Positions 1 to 6,634 of a stretch of DNA of 57,864 nt are shown piece by piece. Each line of letters starts with the position of its first letter. Position 1 is the stretch's first letter. The DNA comes from an uncultured Lachnoclostridium sp. (GTDB lineage Bacteria; Bacillota; Clostridia; Lachnospirales; Lachnospiraceae): the NCBI GenBank assembly GCA_946402335.1, contig CAMIWE010000005.1, positions 1 to 57,864 on the forward strand, written 5' to 3'. A program made the position numbers and the translations under genes. Below the pieces are notes generated by a model. That model ran no database searches. It was not told the origin of the DNA and saw nothing but the letters and a program-made list of their open reading frames with translations.

Positions 1-2
1 TC

Positions 3-860
3 GAATTGTTTGCGCTTCTTGTCGGAAGCGCCGCCTATGCGTCGGCGCTTTTTTGTATTATGGACCGGAACCACCTGGCACCGGGCGGTATTTCGGGTAT
101 TTCGGTTATGCTGCATTATGTGTGGCCGAAGATTGCGGTCGGTACCGCGTATCTTGTGCTGAATATCCCGATTCTGATTCTCGGGTTCATATGCCTGAGC
201 CGGAAATTCATGTTTTATACATTGATCGCGACCGGTATGGTGGCCGGGTTTACGAATCTGTTTGCGCTTCTTGAGGCAAAGGGAATCTGGGCACCGGCAC
301 TTACGGATGTTCCGATTCTTGCCGCATTGTACGGCGGCGCGGCGCTTGGCGTCGGAATCGGAATCGTCATGCGAGGAGGAGGCTCCACGGGCGGCACGGA
401 TGTTCTTGCAAAGGTAGTCCGTATTCGCAACAAGCAGTTCCGGACCGGGCCGTTGATTCTCTGTGCCGATGCAGTTGTCATTACGGCATCCGCATTTGTC
501 TTCCAGGACATCGAAACGGCGCTTTACGCGGGAATCGGAGCGGTTGTGAGCGCCAAAGTGTTAGACCTTGTCCTGTACGGAAGTGACGAAACAAAGAAGC
601 TGCTGATCGTGAGTGACCGACACGAAGTGATCGCGCAGCGGTTCATGAAGGAACTGGATACGGGTGTGACCTACCTTGAAGGCATCGGCGCCTATACGAA
701 GGAGAAGCGGACGGTTATGCTCTGCATGGTGAAGAAGCACCATTTTACGCGGGCAAGGGAAATCGTGACCGAAGAAGACCGCAACGCATTTCTGATCATA
801 TCGTCGGCGTCGGAGGTGTTCGGCGAGGGATATAAAAAGCACGAGAGCGAAGACTTGTGA
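3..860 (+). CDS. YitT family membrane protein, 5' end cut off by the window edge
   Basis: Integral membrane protein of the YitT (DUF161 plus DUF2179) family, whose transport or sensing role is not firmly known. The reading frame is open from base 3, so the true start lies upstream and the first membrane segment is incomplete. Several hydrophobic helices fill the first two thirds. The family signature GGGSTGGTDVLAKV sits before the fourth hydrophobic stretch. The last ~90 residues, from DETKKLLIVSD onward, form the soluble DUF2179 domain, ending FGEGYKKHESEDL. The gene ends 70 bp before the next start and no strong terminator hairpin is seen. The family call is confident; the function is unknown. 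Confidence 0.88.
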   Translation, partial: ELFALLVGSAAYASALFCIMDRNHLAPGGISGISVMLHYVWPKIAVGTAYLVLNIPILILGFICLSRKFMFYTLIATGMVAGFTNLFALLEAKGIWAPALTDVPILAALYGGAALGVGIGIVMRGGGSTGGTDVLAKVVRIRNKQFRTGPLILCADAVVITASAFVFQDIETALYAGIGAVVSAKVLDLVLYGSDETKKLLIVSDRHEVIAQRFMKELDTGVTYLEGIGAYTKEKRTVMLCMVKKHHFTRAREIVTEEDRNAFLIISSASEVFGEGYKKHESEDL

Positions 861-877
861 TTTTTTGCGGAAGGCTA

Positions 878-906
878 TTTACAAAATCGAACAAATGTTC
901 TATTAT
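878..906 (+). promoter_or_regulatory. Sigma-A promoter of the 98-residue gene
   Basis: -35 TTTACA (878-883), 17 bp spacer, -10 TATTAT (901-906). Transcription would begin near 913, giving a very short leader of about 17 nt before the ATG at 930. An SOS-box-like palindrome fills the spacer. Confidence 0.72.
888..901. promoter_or_regulatory. LexA/DinR (SOS) box overlapping the promoter
   Basis: CGAACAAATGTTCT matches the Bacillus-type DinR/LexA consensus CGAACRNRYGTTYG at 13 of 14 positions, with intact GAAC and GTTC half-sites. It lies exactly between the -35 and -10 hexamers, where a bound repressor would block RNA polymerase. No lexA gene is in the window. The match is seen in the sequence; the regulation is inferred. 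Confidence 0.7.
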
Positions 907-931
907 ATTCGTACAAAGAGGGTACGAATAT
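905..931 (+). other. Perfect 10-bp inverted repeat around the SD and start codon
   Basis: ATATTCGTAC (905-914) pairs with GTACGAATAT (922-931). The loop AAAGAGG holds the Shine-Dalgarno, and the 3' arm includes the first two bases of the ATG at 930. A transcript from the promoter just upstream would start inside the 5' arm. The full hairpin would therefore form only in RNA read through from upstream, unless the palindrome is instead a DNA operator. Confidence 0.6.
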
Positions 932-1226
932 GGGAACTATCCGAGAGAGAGACAATCGAATTGATGTGATCTGCCAGCATAACCGCGACCGTTCGATCAT
1001 GCCGATCAAGATCCGGCTTACGGATGAGTACGGGGAAAGGCAGACCTATCTGGTTACGGCTTACAAGGACCTGTCCGGCGGGGATTATACGCTGCCGAAC
1101 GGGATAGCCGTGCGCGGCCATATCCGGACCTTTGAATGTAAGATTACAGTGTTCGGGAACGAAAGGCTGATCCGCATTATATACAATTCCGACGAGAATC
1201 TGTGGAGAATCGTCGGCGCGCAATAA
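930..1226 (+). CDS. Unknown 98-residue protein under a predicted SOS promoter
   Basis: Small soluble protein with no signal peptide or membrane helix. The sequence opens MGTIRERDNRIDVICQ and is rich in alternating polar and hydrophobic residues (KIRLTDEYGE, YLVTAYKDLS, FECKITVFGNERLIRIIYN), which suggests a mostly beta fold. I do not recognise a named family. The ATG at 930 is supported by the GAGGG Shine-Dalgarno (918-922) and by promoter spacing. The alpha-galactosidase gene starts 18 bp downstream, so the two are probably co-transcribed. The predicted LexA box in its promoter suggests induction by DNA damage. Its function cannot be deduced from sequence alone. Confidence 0.75.
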   Translation: MGTIRERDNRIDVICQHNRDRSIMPIKIRLTDEYGERQTYLVTAYKDLSGGDYTLPNGIAVRGHIRTFECKITVFGNERLIRIIYNSDENLWRIVGAQ

Positions 1227-1244
1227 AAGACGGAGGAACAACAG

Positions 1245-3500
1245 GTGATTCGGGAACAGGAGACAACCATTCGCTTCCATGTATGGGGCAACAAAGAGGT
1301 TACATGTGAGGAGCATGTCCGCGTGATCCGGCTGGACAATGACGGAATTACGTACGCCATGGCGGTAACGGAGGAAGGCTACCTTTTGCATGTGTATTAC
1401 GGAAAGCGCTGCGGAGACGACGATCTTTCGTATCTGCTGCATCTGGATGAGGGAACCTATACGCCGCAGTTTCATAACCGTGAGCGGCTGAACTTCATGG
1501 ATTCCAGACCGTTTGAGTATCCGTGCCACGGAATCGGTGATTTCCGTGAGCCGTGTCTGATGCTGATGGACGGCGACGGAATGTCGGCATGCGATCTTCG
1601 GTACCGCGGACATCGTATCGTTGCCGGAAAGCCCGCGCTCAGGCAGAAGGGAGTACGGTGTATTCCGGCCACATTTGCCGCAGACAACGAGGCGGAGACG
1701 CTGATCGTGACGATGGAGGACGAGCACGAAGGGCTTGTCGTGGAACTGTCTTATACAATCTTTAAGGACAGCAATGTAATCACGCGTTCTGCAAAGGCCG
1801 TCAACAAGGGCTACCGCGAGGTGGAGATCCGGCGCCTGCTTTCCGCATGCGTGGAGTTTCCGTCCTCGGATTATGATATGATCACGCTAAACGGCGCATG
1901 GGCAAGGGAACGTGCCGTATGCCGTGCCGCACTGCACGGCGGGAAGCAGTCCGTTGACAGCATCCGCGGCGTTTCCAGCGCGCAGCATAACCCCTTCGCC
2001 GCACTCTGCTCAAAGGATGCCGACGAGGACAGGGGAGAAGTGTTCGCGTTCCATTTTGTTTACAGCGGCAATTTTGTGGCGGAGACCGAGGTCGCACAGG
2101 ACGGACGGGCCCGGTTCGTTATGGGAATCAATCCGTATGATTTTTCCTGGCTGTTAAAACCCGGTGAAGAGTTCACGGCACCTGAGGCCGTCATGGTTTA
2201 TTCTACGGAAGGCTTCGGCGGCATGTCGAGAACGTTCCATGACCTGTACCGCGGCCATCTGATCCGCGGATACTGGAAAGACCGTGAACGCCCGGTATTG
2301 ATCAACAACTGGGAGGCTACCTATTTCCGGTTTGACCAGGACAAGCTGTATGCAATCGCCGAGCAGGCGTCCAAACTCGGAATTGAAATGCTCGTAGTGG
2401 ATGACGGCTGGTTCGGCAAGCGGGATTTCGACAATTCTTCCCTCGGTGACTGGTATGTATATGAGGAGAAGCTGAAGGGCGGTTTAAAGCCGCTTGTAGA
2501 CCGTGTGAACGCGCTCGGGATGAAGTTCGGTCTGTGGTTTGAACCCGAGATGGTAAGCGAGGACAGCGATCTGTTCCGCGAGCATCCGGAATGGGCAATC
2601 CAGATCATCGGACGAAACATGACGCAGCAGCGGGCACAATATGTTCTGGATTACTCCAATCCGCAGGTACGCGACCATGTATACGGAATGATCAAAAAGA
2701 TTCTGGATTCCGCCAATGTGGAATATATCAAGTGGGATATGAACCGCAATCTGACCGAGGTCGGTTCAACGGCACTTCCCGGAAAGCGCCAGCGGGAACT
2801 CTGGCACCGGTATGTACTCGGTGTATATGAAGTAATGGACCGTCTGACTGCCGATTATCCGAAGCTGCTTCTTGAGAACTGTTCAAGCGGCGGTGGAAGG
2901 TTTGATCCGGCGATGCTGTATTTTTCGCCGCAGATCTGGACAAGCGACGATACGGACGGCATAGCACGGCTTCAGATCCAGTACGGGACAAGTTTCTGTT
3001 ATCCGGCGTCTACGATGGGCGCGCATGTTTCGGACTGCCCGAACCACGTGCTCGGTCGTACGGTTCCGTTTGATACGCGCGGCAACGTGGCGCTTGCCGG
3101 TACCTTCGGCTACGAACTGGATGTTACGCGCATACCCGAAGAGGACCGCGCAAAGATCCCGGGGCAGATTGAGAAGTTCCACCGCTTCAACGGGCTTGTG
3201 CGGGACGGGGACCGGTACCGGATCGGCGATCCGTTCGGTACGGAGCAGTATGACGCATGGATGCACGTTGCAAAGGATAAGAGCGAAGCAGTGCTCACAT
3301 TTGTCCAAATTCTTGCAAGACCGAACCGGCCGAAACAGAACATCCGGCTGAAGGGACTTTGCGAGGAGAAGAAGTATTATTGCGAAGAGACCGGAATGAC
3401 GCTGTCCGGAAGGACGCTTATGACGTGCGGAATCGATATCGGACTGCACGGAGATTTCGCGAGCGTGATGTATTCTTTCCGGGCGGTTGAGGAGGAATAG
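1245..3500 (+). CDS. Alpha-galactosidase, glycoside hydrolase family 36
   Basis: Hydrolyses terminal alpha-1,6-galactose from raffinose-family sugars and galactomannan fragments; there is no signal peptide, so it acts in the cytoplasm. At 751 residues it has the usual GH36 size, with an N-terminal beta-sandwich, a central TIM barrel and a C-terminal beta domain. The nucleophile is Asp498 in YIKWDMNRN. The acid/base is Asp568 in TSDDTDG, 70 residues later, as in characterised GH36 enzymes. The barrel motifs VVDDGWFGKRD and WFEPEMV are present. The start is GTG 1245 behind GGAGGAAC. Its stop codon touches the start of the RNA methylase gene, so the two are translationally linked. Confidence 0.93.
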   Translation: MIREQETTIRFHVWGNKEVTCEEHVRVIRLDNDGITYAMAVTEEGYLLHVYYGKRCGDDDLSYLLHLDEGTYTPQFHNRERLNFMDSRPFEYPCHGIGDFREPCLMLMDGDGMSACDLRYRGHRIVAGKPALRQKGVRCIPATFAADNEAETLIVTMEDEHEGLVVELSYTIFKDSNVITRSAKAVNKGYREVEIRRLLSACVEFPSSDYDMITLNGAWARERAVCRAALHGGKQSVDSIRGVSSAQHNPFAALCSKDADEDRGEVFAFHFVYSGNFVAETEVAQDGRARFVMGINPYDFSWLLKPGEEFTAPEAVMVYSTEGFGGMSRTFHDLYRGHLIRGYWKDRERPVLINNWEATYFRFDQDKLYAIAEQASKLGIEMLVVDDGWFGKRDFDNSSLGDWYVYEEKLKGGLKPLVDRVNALGMKFGLWFEPEMVSEDSDLFREHPEWAIQIIGRNMTQQRAQYVLDYSNPQVRDHVYGMIKKILDSANVEYIKWDMNRNLTEVGSTALPGKRQRELWHRYVLGVYEVMDRLTADYPKLLLENCSSGGGRFDPAMLYFSPQIWTSDDTDGIARLQIQYGTSFCYPASTMGAHVSDCPNHVLGRTVPFDTRGNVALAGTFGYELDVTRIPEEDRAKIPGQIEKFHRFNGLVRDGDRYRIGDPFGTEQYDAWMHVAKDKSEAVLTFVQILARPNRPKQNIRLKGLCEEKKYYCEETGMTLSGRTLMTCGIDIGLHGDFASVMYSFRAVEEE

Positions 3501-4235
3501 ATGGAATTTGCCGTAAAGCCTTATAAAAAGGAATTTGAGTACTCCTATGTGCTGGGGGCGTTTCCGACAATCGAACTGATAACGAAACGGCCGGAGCAGG
3601 TGGAGGAAGTCTATATTCATTCCTCGTTTACCGACCGCGAAAACGTGGAACGGTTATGCGAAAGCCGCGGGATTCCGGTGCGGAACAACGACCGAACGAT
3701 TGCGAAACTGAGTGACAAGGAGAACGTTTTTGTAATCGGCGTATTCCGCAAGTATACGGATACGCTGGACGCCGGGAAGCCGCATCTGATGCTGGTCAAT
3801 CCGAGCAATATGGGCAATGCGGGAACAATCTTTCGAACCTGTCTTGCGTTCGGGATCCATGACATAGCCATCATCACGCCGGCCATCGATCCGTTCCATC
3901 CGAAGACCGTACGTGCATCAATGGGGGCAATCTTTTCGCTCCGGATACATTGCTTCGAAAGCTTTGAAGAGTACCGCAGGCAGTATGCGGACGGTTTGTC
4001 CGGCCGGGAACTGTATTCCTTTATGCTGACGGCGGAGGACCAGCTTACCGTTGAAACCTGCCCGAAGCCGGAATTATATACGCTGATTTTCGGAAATGAG
4101 GCGACCGGACTGCCGGAGGAATATGCGGATTTCACGAATGCGATCAAAATCCCGCAGTCGCCGGAAGTAGACTCCCTGAATCTGACGATTGCCGTCGGAA
4201 TCGGAACGTTTTTGTTCCGCAAAGAAGGCAAATAA
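3501..4235 (+). CDS. SpoU/TrmH-family RNA 2'-O-methyltransferase
   Basis: SPOUT-class enzyme predicted to methylate a ribose 2'-OH in rRNA or tRNA using S-adenosylmethionine. The three SpoU motifs are visible: NPSNMGNAGTIFRT (motif 1), LIFGNEATGLPEEY (motif 2) and the C-terminal LNLTIAVGIGTFLF (motif 3). Together they make the trefoil knot. The first ~95 residues form an accessory substrate-binding region. The ATG directly follows the stop of the alpha-galactosidase, with the Shine-Dalgarno GAGGAGG inside the upstream gene. The target nucleotide cannot be named. Pairing with a glycosidase is probably operonic convenience. Confidence 0.88.
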   Translation: MEFAVKPYKKEFEYSYVLGAFPTIELITKRPEQVEEVYIHSSFTDRENVERLCESRGIPVRNNDRTIAKLSDKENVFVIGVFRKYTDTLDAGKPHLMLVNPSNMGNAGTIFRTCLAFGIHDIAIITPAIDPFHPKTVRASMGAIFSLRIHCFESFEEYRRQYADGLSGRELYSFMLTAEDQLTVETCPKPELYTLIFGNEATGLPEEYADFTNAIKIPQSPEVDSLNLTIAVGIGTFLFRKEGK

Positions 4236-4266
4236 CACGATAAAACAGGCAAAAAAATCGGAAGGC

Positions 4267-4295
4267 TTGCGTTTTTTGGGAAAACATAGTATGAT
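4267..4295 (+). promoter_or_regulatory. Sigma-A promoter of the first lipoprotein gene
   Basis: -35 TTGCGT (4267-4272), 17 bp spacer, -10 TATGAT (4290-4295). Predicted start is near 4302, leaving a structured leader of about 100 nt before the ATG at 4401. Confidence 0.65.
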
Positions 4296-4301
4296 AGCGA
4301 A

Positions 4302-4390
4302 AGATGCGAAAGGCATCTCTGGTTATACGGCGGCGTAAACGGACAGTCGCCGGTATTGTGCAGATTGTGCACATATTTATATTCAAAGGA
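4302..4390 (+). other. Structured 5' leader of the lipoprotein mRNA
   Basis: Two consecutive stem-loops are visible: AGATGC (4302-4307) with GCATCT (4313-4318) closing a GAAAG loop, and CGGCG (4328-4332) with CGCCG (4348-4352). They are followed by a direct repeat of TTGTGCA and the palindrome TGTGCACA. No match to a riboswitch core I know was found. Confidence 0.4.
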
Positions 4391-4400
4391 GATTGAATCC

Positions 4401-5267
4401 ATGAAAGCATTCAAGAAAGTACTTGCGTTATTGCTCGTGCTGTCACTTGTATTGGTTATGACGGCATGCGGCGATTCCGACGATGATGACAGCAGCAAGA
4501 AGGGTGAGAGCAGAAAGGCTTCTTCTTCGCAGAACGACGACGAGAAGACCACCCCTACCGCAGATCCTACGGACGAGCCTACGGACGAGCCTACGCCCGC
4601 ACCTACGGATGACCCGACCCCGGCTCCTACCGCAGATCCTACGAGCGAGCCTACTCCCGTTCCGACGCAGATTCCGTCCGGTCCTGTTTCCGGCGATCCG
4701 GTATCCTTCAACGATATCAAGGGTGTTTGGAAATGCGATCTGAACCTCGATGCAAGCCAGTTCGGCGAGATGTATGATGATGAGAGCGCTGCCCAGATCT
4801 TTGAGATTTTCACCAAGTTCGGATATTCTCCCGTGATCAAGCTTCATCTGGAAATTAATTTCGAGACCGAAGAAGACGCTGTTATGACCTATGAGATGGA
4901 CGGTTCGGAACTCGGAAAGGCAATGAAGGAGATGTTCTCCACCGAGGAAGGCCTTCTGAATTTCTACGCTGCAGCAATGGGCATGGATGCAGACAGCATT
5001 AAGAGCCTTCTTGCAATGAGCGGCATGAGCGTATCCGATCTTGCAGCACAGCTTGACGTTGATGAACTTATGGACGAGCTTCATGAGACCGACGAGAAGG
5101 ATTTCGAGTACAAGATTACGAACAACGAAATCATCATGAGCGATGATGCACAAGTAACGCTTGTTTATGATTCTTCCGCAAACGTTCTCAGATTCAAGGT
5201 TGACCCCAACTCGAGCGATGCAGCACAGATTACTGCAGTATTCGGCAATTCTGTACTGACCAGATAG
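4401..5267 (+). CDS. Lipoprotein with Pro/Thr-Asp linker, paralogue A
   Basis: Secreted, lipid-anchored protein of 288 residues. The signal peptide MKAFKKVLALLLVLSLVLVM ends in lipobox MTAC with the modified Cys at 23. An Asp/Ser/Lys-rich stretch and a PTADPTDEPT-type linker (about residues 50-92) follow, then a ~190-residue domain of unknown function. The start is ATG 4401 behind AAAGGAG, although the frame stays open upstream. The globular part resembles the next gene: both have an LxxYxAMxG segment, a VxELAQQ-like segment and a C-terminal end of the LTR type. The two are probably an old tandem duplication. It is likely displayed on the outer face of the membrane. Confidence 0.85.
   Translation: MKAFKKVLALLLVLSLVLVMTACGDSDDDDSSKKGESRKASSSQNDDEKTTPTADPTDEPTDEPTPAPTDDPTPAPTADPTSEPTPVPTQIPSGPVSGDPVSFNDIKGVWKCDLNLDASQFGEMYDDESAAQIFEIFTKFGYSPVIKLHLEINFETEEDAVMTYEMDGSELGKAMKEMFSTEEGLLNFYAAAMGMDADSIKSLLAMSGMSVSDLAAQLDVDELMDELHETDEKDFEYKITNNEIIMSDDAQVTLVYDSSANVLRFKVDPNSSDAAQITAVFGNSVLTR
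4549..4680 (+). repeat. Imperfect 12-bp tandem repeats coding for the PT-rich linker
   Basis: Repeated units of the form ACGGACGAGCCT and CCTACGGATGAC encode PTDE, PTAD and PTPA tetrapeptides. This is a coding low-complexity spacer that lifts the domain off the membrane, and it is prone to length variation. Confidence 0.75.
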
Positions 5268-5305
5268 TATTGTAATTGCTCGTGTCTGGAAACGGAGGGC
5301 AGGGA

Positions 5306-6067
5306 ATGAAACGGATTACCGCTTTGGTGCTGGTGCTTCTGCTGATGTTCGGATGCTGCTCCTGCGGCAAGGAACAACAGGAGAAAAGCGGCGCAGAGAA
5401 CACGCCGGAACAGAAGAAACCGGTCAATGCCATAGATGAGTACGACCCGGATAAGGATGTTTACGTCTATCCGGAAGGTGACTGGGGCGAAGGGTTTACT
5501 TACGGAACCATTCGCGGCAGATGGCGTGCGGATTTTTCGTATTCGATTCAGGAACTTCCCGAAGGAAATGCGCAGGCAATCAAGCGTGTTGTGAAGATAC
5601 TGAACGCAATGAATGAGGAGATTCCGGAGTTTCAATACCGGGTCATGATGCGGTTTATTGACGAATCACACATGGAAGGCCGGCTGACCGTCGATATGAG
5701 GTCAATACGGGATATGGTACTGGAACTGTTCGGAACCGAAGACGGCATTCTGCGCTTATACGGAGCCATGTACGGCTTCAGCAGGAATGAAGTCTCCTAT
5801 ATCATTCAGCAGCAGGGAACGACCGTTGAGGAGCTTGCCCAGCAGGTCCGCCAGGTGTTAGAGGTTCAGTCCGGAGGCGAAGAGGCATTTATTTCCACCG
5901 AAGACCTGAAAGGGACCTATACGCTGGCAGACAATAATATTCTGTTTGTGGATTGCAAATTCGACATGGAATACAATCCGGCCGATGATACGCTGACGAT
6001 TCACATGCAGGAAGAAAACCCGTCGGATTATAACTTTTTCGAGGGCCTGATCCTGACGAGAGGTTAA
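5306..6067 (+). CDS. Lipoprotein, paralogue B
   Basis: A 253-residue secreted lipoprotein. The signal peptide MKRITALVLVLLLMFGC contains several Cys; the lipobox Cys is probably 17 (MFGC), with Cys20 as an alternative. The Lys/Glu-rich spacer is short and lacks the PT linker of paralogue A. The body contains EDGILRLYGAMYGFSRNEV and TTVEELAQQVRQ, which align with the corresponding region of paralogue A. The end, FFEGLILTRG, mirrors AVFGNSVLTR. The ATG at 5306 follows GGAGGGCAGGGA. The gene lies 38 bp after paralogue A and is probably in the same transcript. Transcription likely stops at the hairpin at 6152-6195. Function unknown. Confidence 0.84.
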   Translation: MKRITALVLVLLLMFGCCSCGKEQQEKSGAENTPEQKKPVNAIDEYDPDKDVYVYPEGDWGEGFTYGTIRGRWRADFSYSIQELPEGNAQAIKRVVKILNAMNEEIPEFQYRVMMRFIDESHMEGRLTVDMRSIRDMVLELFGTEDGILRLYGAMYGFSRNEVSYIIQQQGTTVEELAQQVRQVLEVQSGGEEAFISTEDLKGTYTLADNNILFVDCKFDMEYNPADDTLTIHMQEENPSDYNFFEGLILTRG

Positions 6068-6122
6068 AGCATCCGTAATACGGCAGATTTTCCGTAAGAA
6101 GCAGATTTTTTCGGAATATCTG

Positions 6123-6151
6123 TTGACAAATGAATTGAAGTTCGGTATACT
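6123..6151 (+). promoter_or_regulatory. Strong sigma-A promoter of the ylxM-ffh operon
   Basis: Consensus -35 TTGACA (6123-6128), 17 bp spacer, -10 TATACT (6146-6151). The predicted start, near 6157-6159, falls inside the 5' arm of a terminator hairpin that begins right after the -10. Confidence 0.85.
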
Positions 6152-6195
6152 TGCGAAGGTGTCAAGAAAAAAACTTTACACCTTCGCATTTTTTT
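6152..6195 (+). terminator. Intrinsic terminator overlapping the ylxM transcription start
   Basis: TGCGAAGGTGT (6152-6162) and ACACCTTCGCA (6178-6188) make a perfect 11-bp stem, followed by seven T (6189-6195). It can end transcripts from the upstream lipoprotein genes. RNA started from the promoter at 6123-6151 would lack roughly the first half of the 5' arm and so could escape termination. Confidence 0.85.
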
Positions 6196-6235
6196 ATGCC
6201 GGATGCGAACGGAACAGAACGGAAAGGATACCGTC

Positions 6236-6619
6236 ATGGCGGAACAGAGAAAATCGAAGAAATCCGAGACGGTAGACTGGCTGCGCGAGGCTTTGACGCT
6301 CGCAAAGTACTTTGATTATTACGGCCCTTTGTTTGATGAACATCAGAGGGCGGTCTTTGAAGATTATATATGCAATGATATGTCCCTTTCGGAAATCTCC
6401 GAACGGGAAGGAATGACCCGTCAGGGAGTTTCGGACCTTGTACACCGTACAAGCAGCAAGCTCCACGCCTATGAGGAATCGCTTCATCTGGCGGAACGGG
6501 CGGAATATGCCGGGACGATCATCGACACCATGCGCGAACGGATCGAAAAAGGCATGTTCTCCGAGGCGGACAGGGAGGAACTGAACCTGCTCCTCAACCG
6601 TCTATCGGAAACGCTTTAA
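6236..6619 (+). CDS. ylxM: YlxM/p13-family helix-turn-helix protein
   Basis: Small (127 residues) DNA-binding-like protein that is nearly always encoded next to ffh and is thought to be linked to the signal recognition particle. It has a sigma-70 region-4-like helix-turn-helix: DEHQRAVFEDYICNDMSLSEISEREGMTRQGVSDLV. The tail is helical and acidic. The start is ATG 6236, behind GGAAAGGA; an upstream in-frame ATG at 6203 has no good ribosome site and would lengthen the protein beyond the family norm. Ffh begins 15 bp after the stop. The function within SRP biology is not settled. Confidence 0.9.
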   Translation: MAEQRKSKKSETVDWLREALTLAKYFDYYGPLFDEHQRAVFEDYICNDMSLSEISEREGMTRQGVSDLVHRTSSKLHAYEESLHLAERAEYAGTIIDTMRERIEKGMFSEADREELNLLLNRLSETL

Positions 6620-6634
6620 CAGGAGGATATCGCA

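Noticed and set aside
4549..4680. CRISPR-like array
   Set aside because: The repeats are short, continuous and in frame, encoding a PT-rich linker; there are no unique spacers.
3617..4840. Long minus-strand open frame opposite the SpoU gene and lipoprotein
   Set aside because: It reads Ser/Gly/Val low complexity opposite the PT-rich repeat, spans two real genes and an intergenic region with a good plus-strand promoter, and has no ribosome site or family motif.
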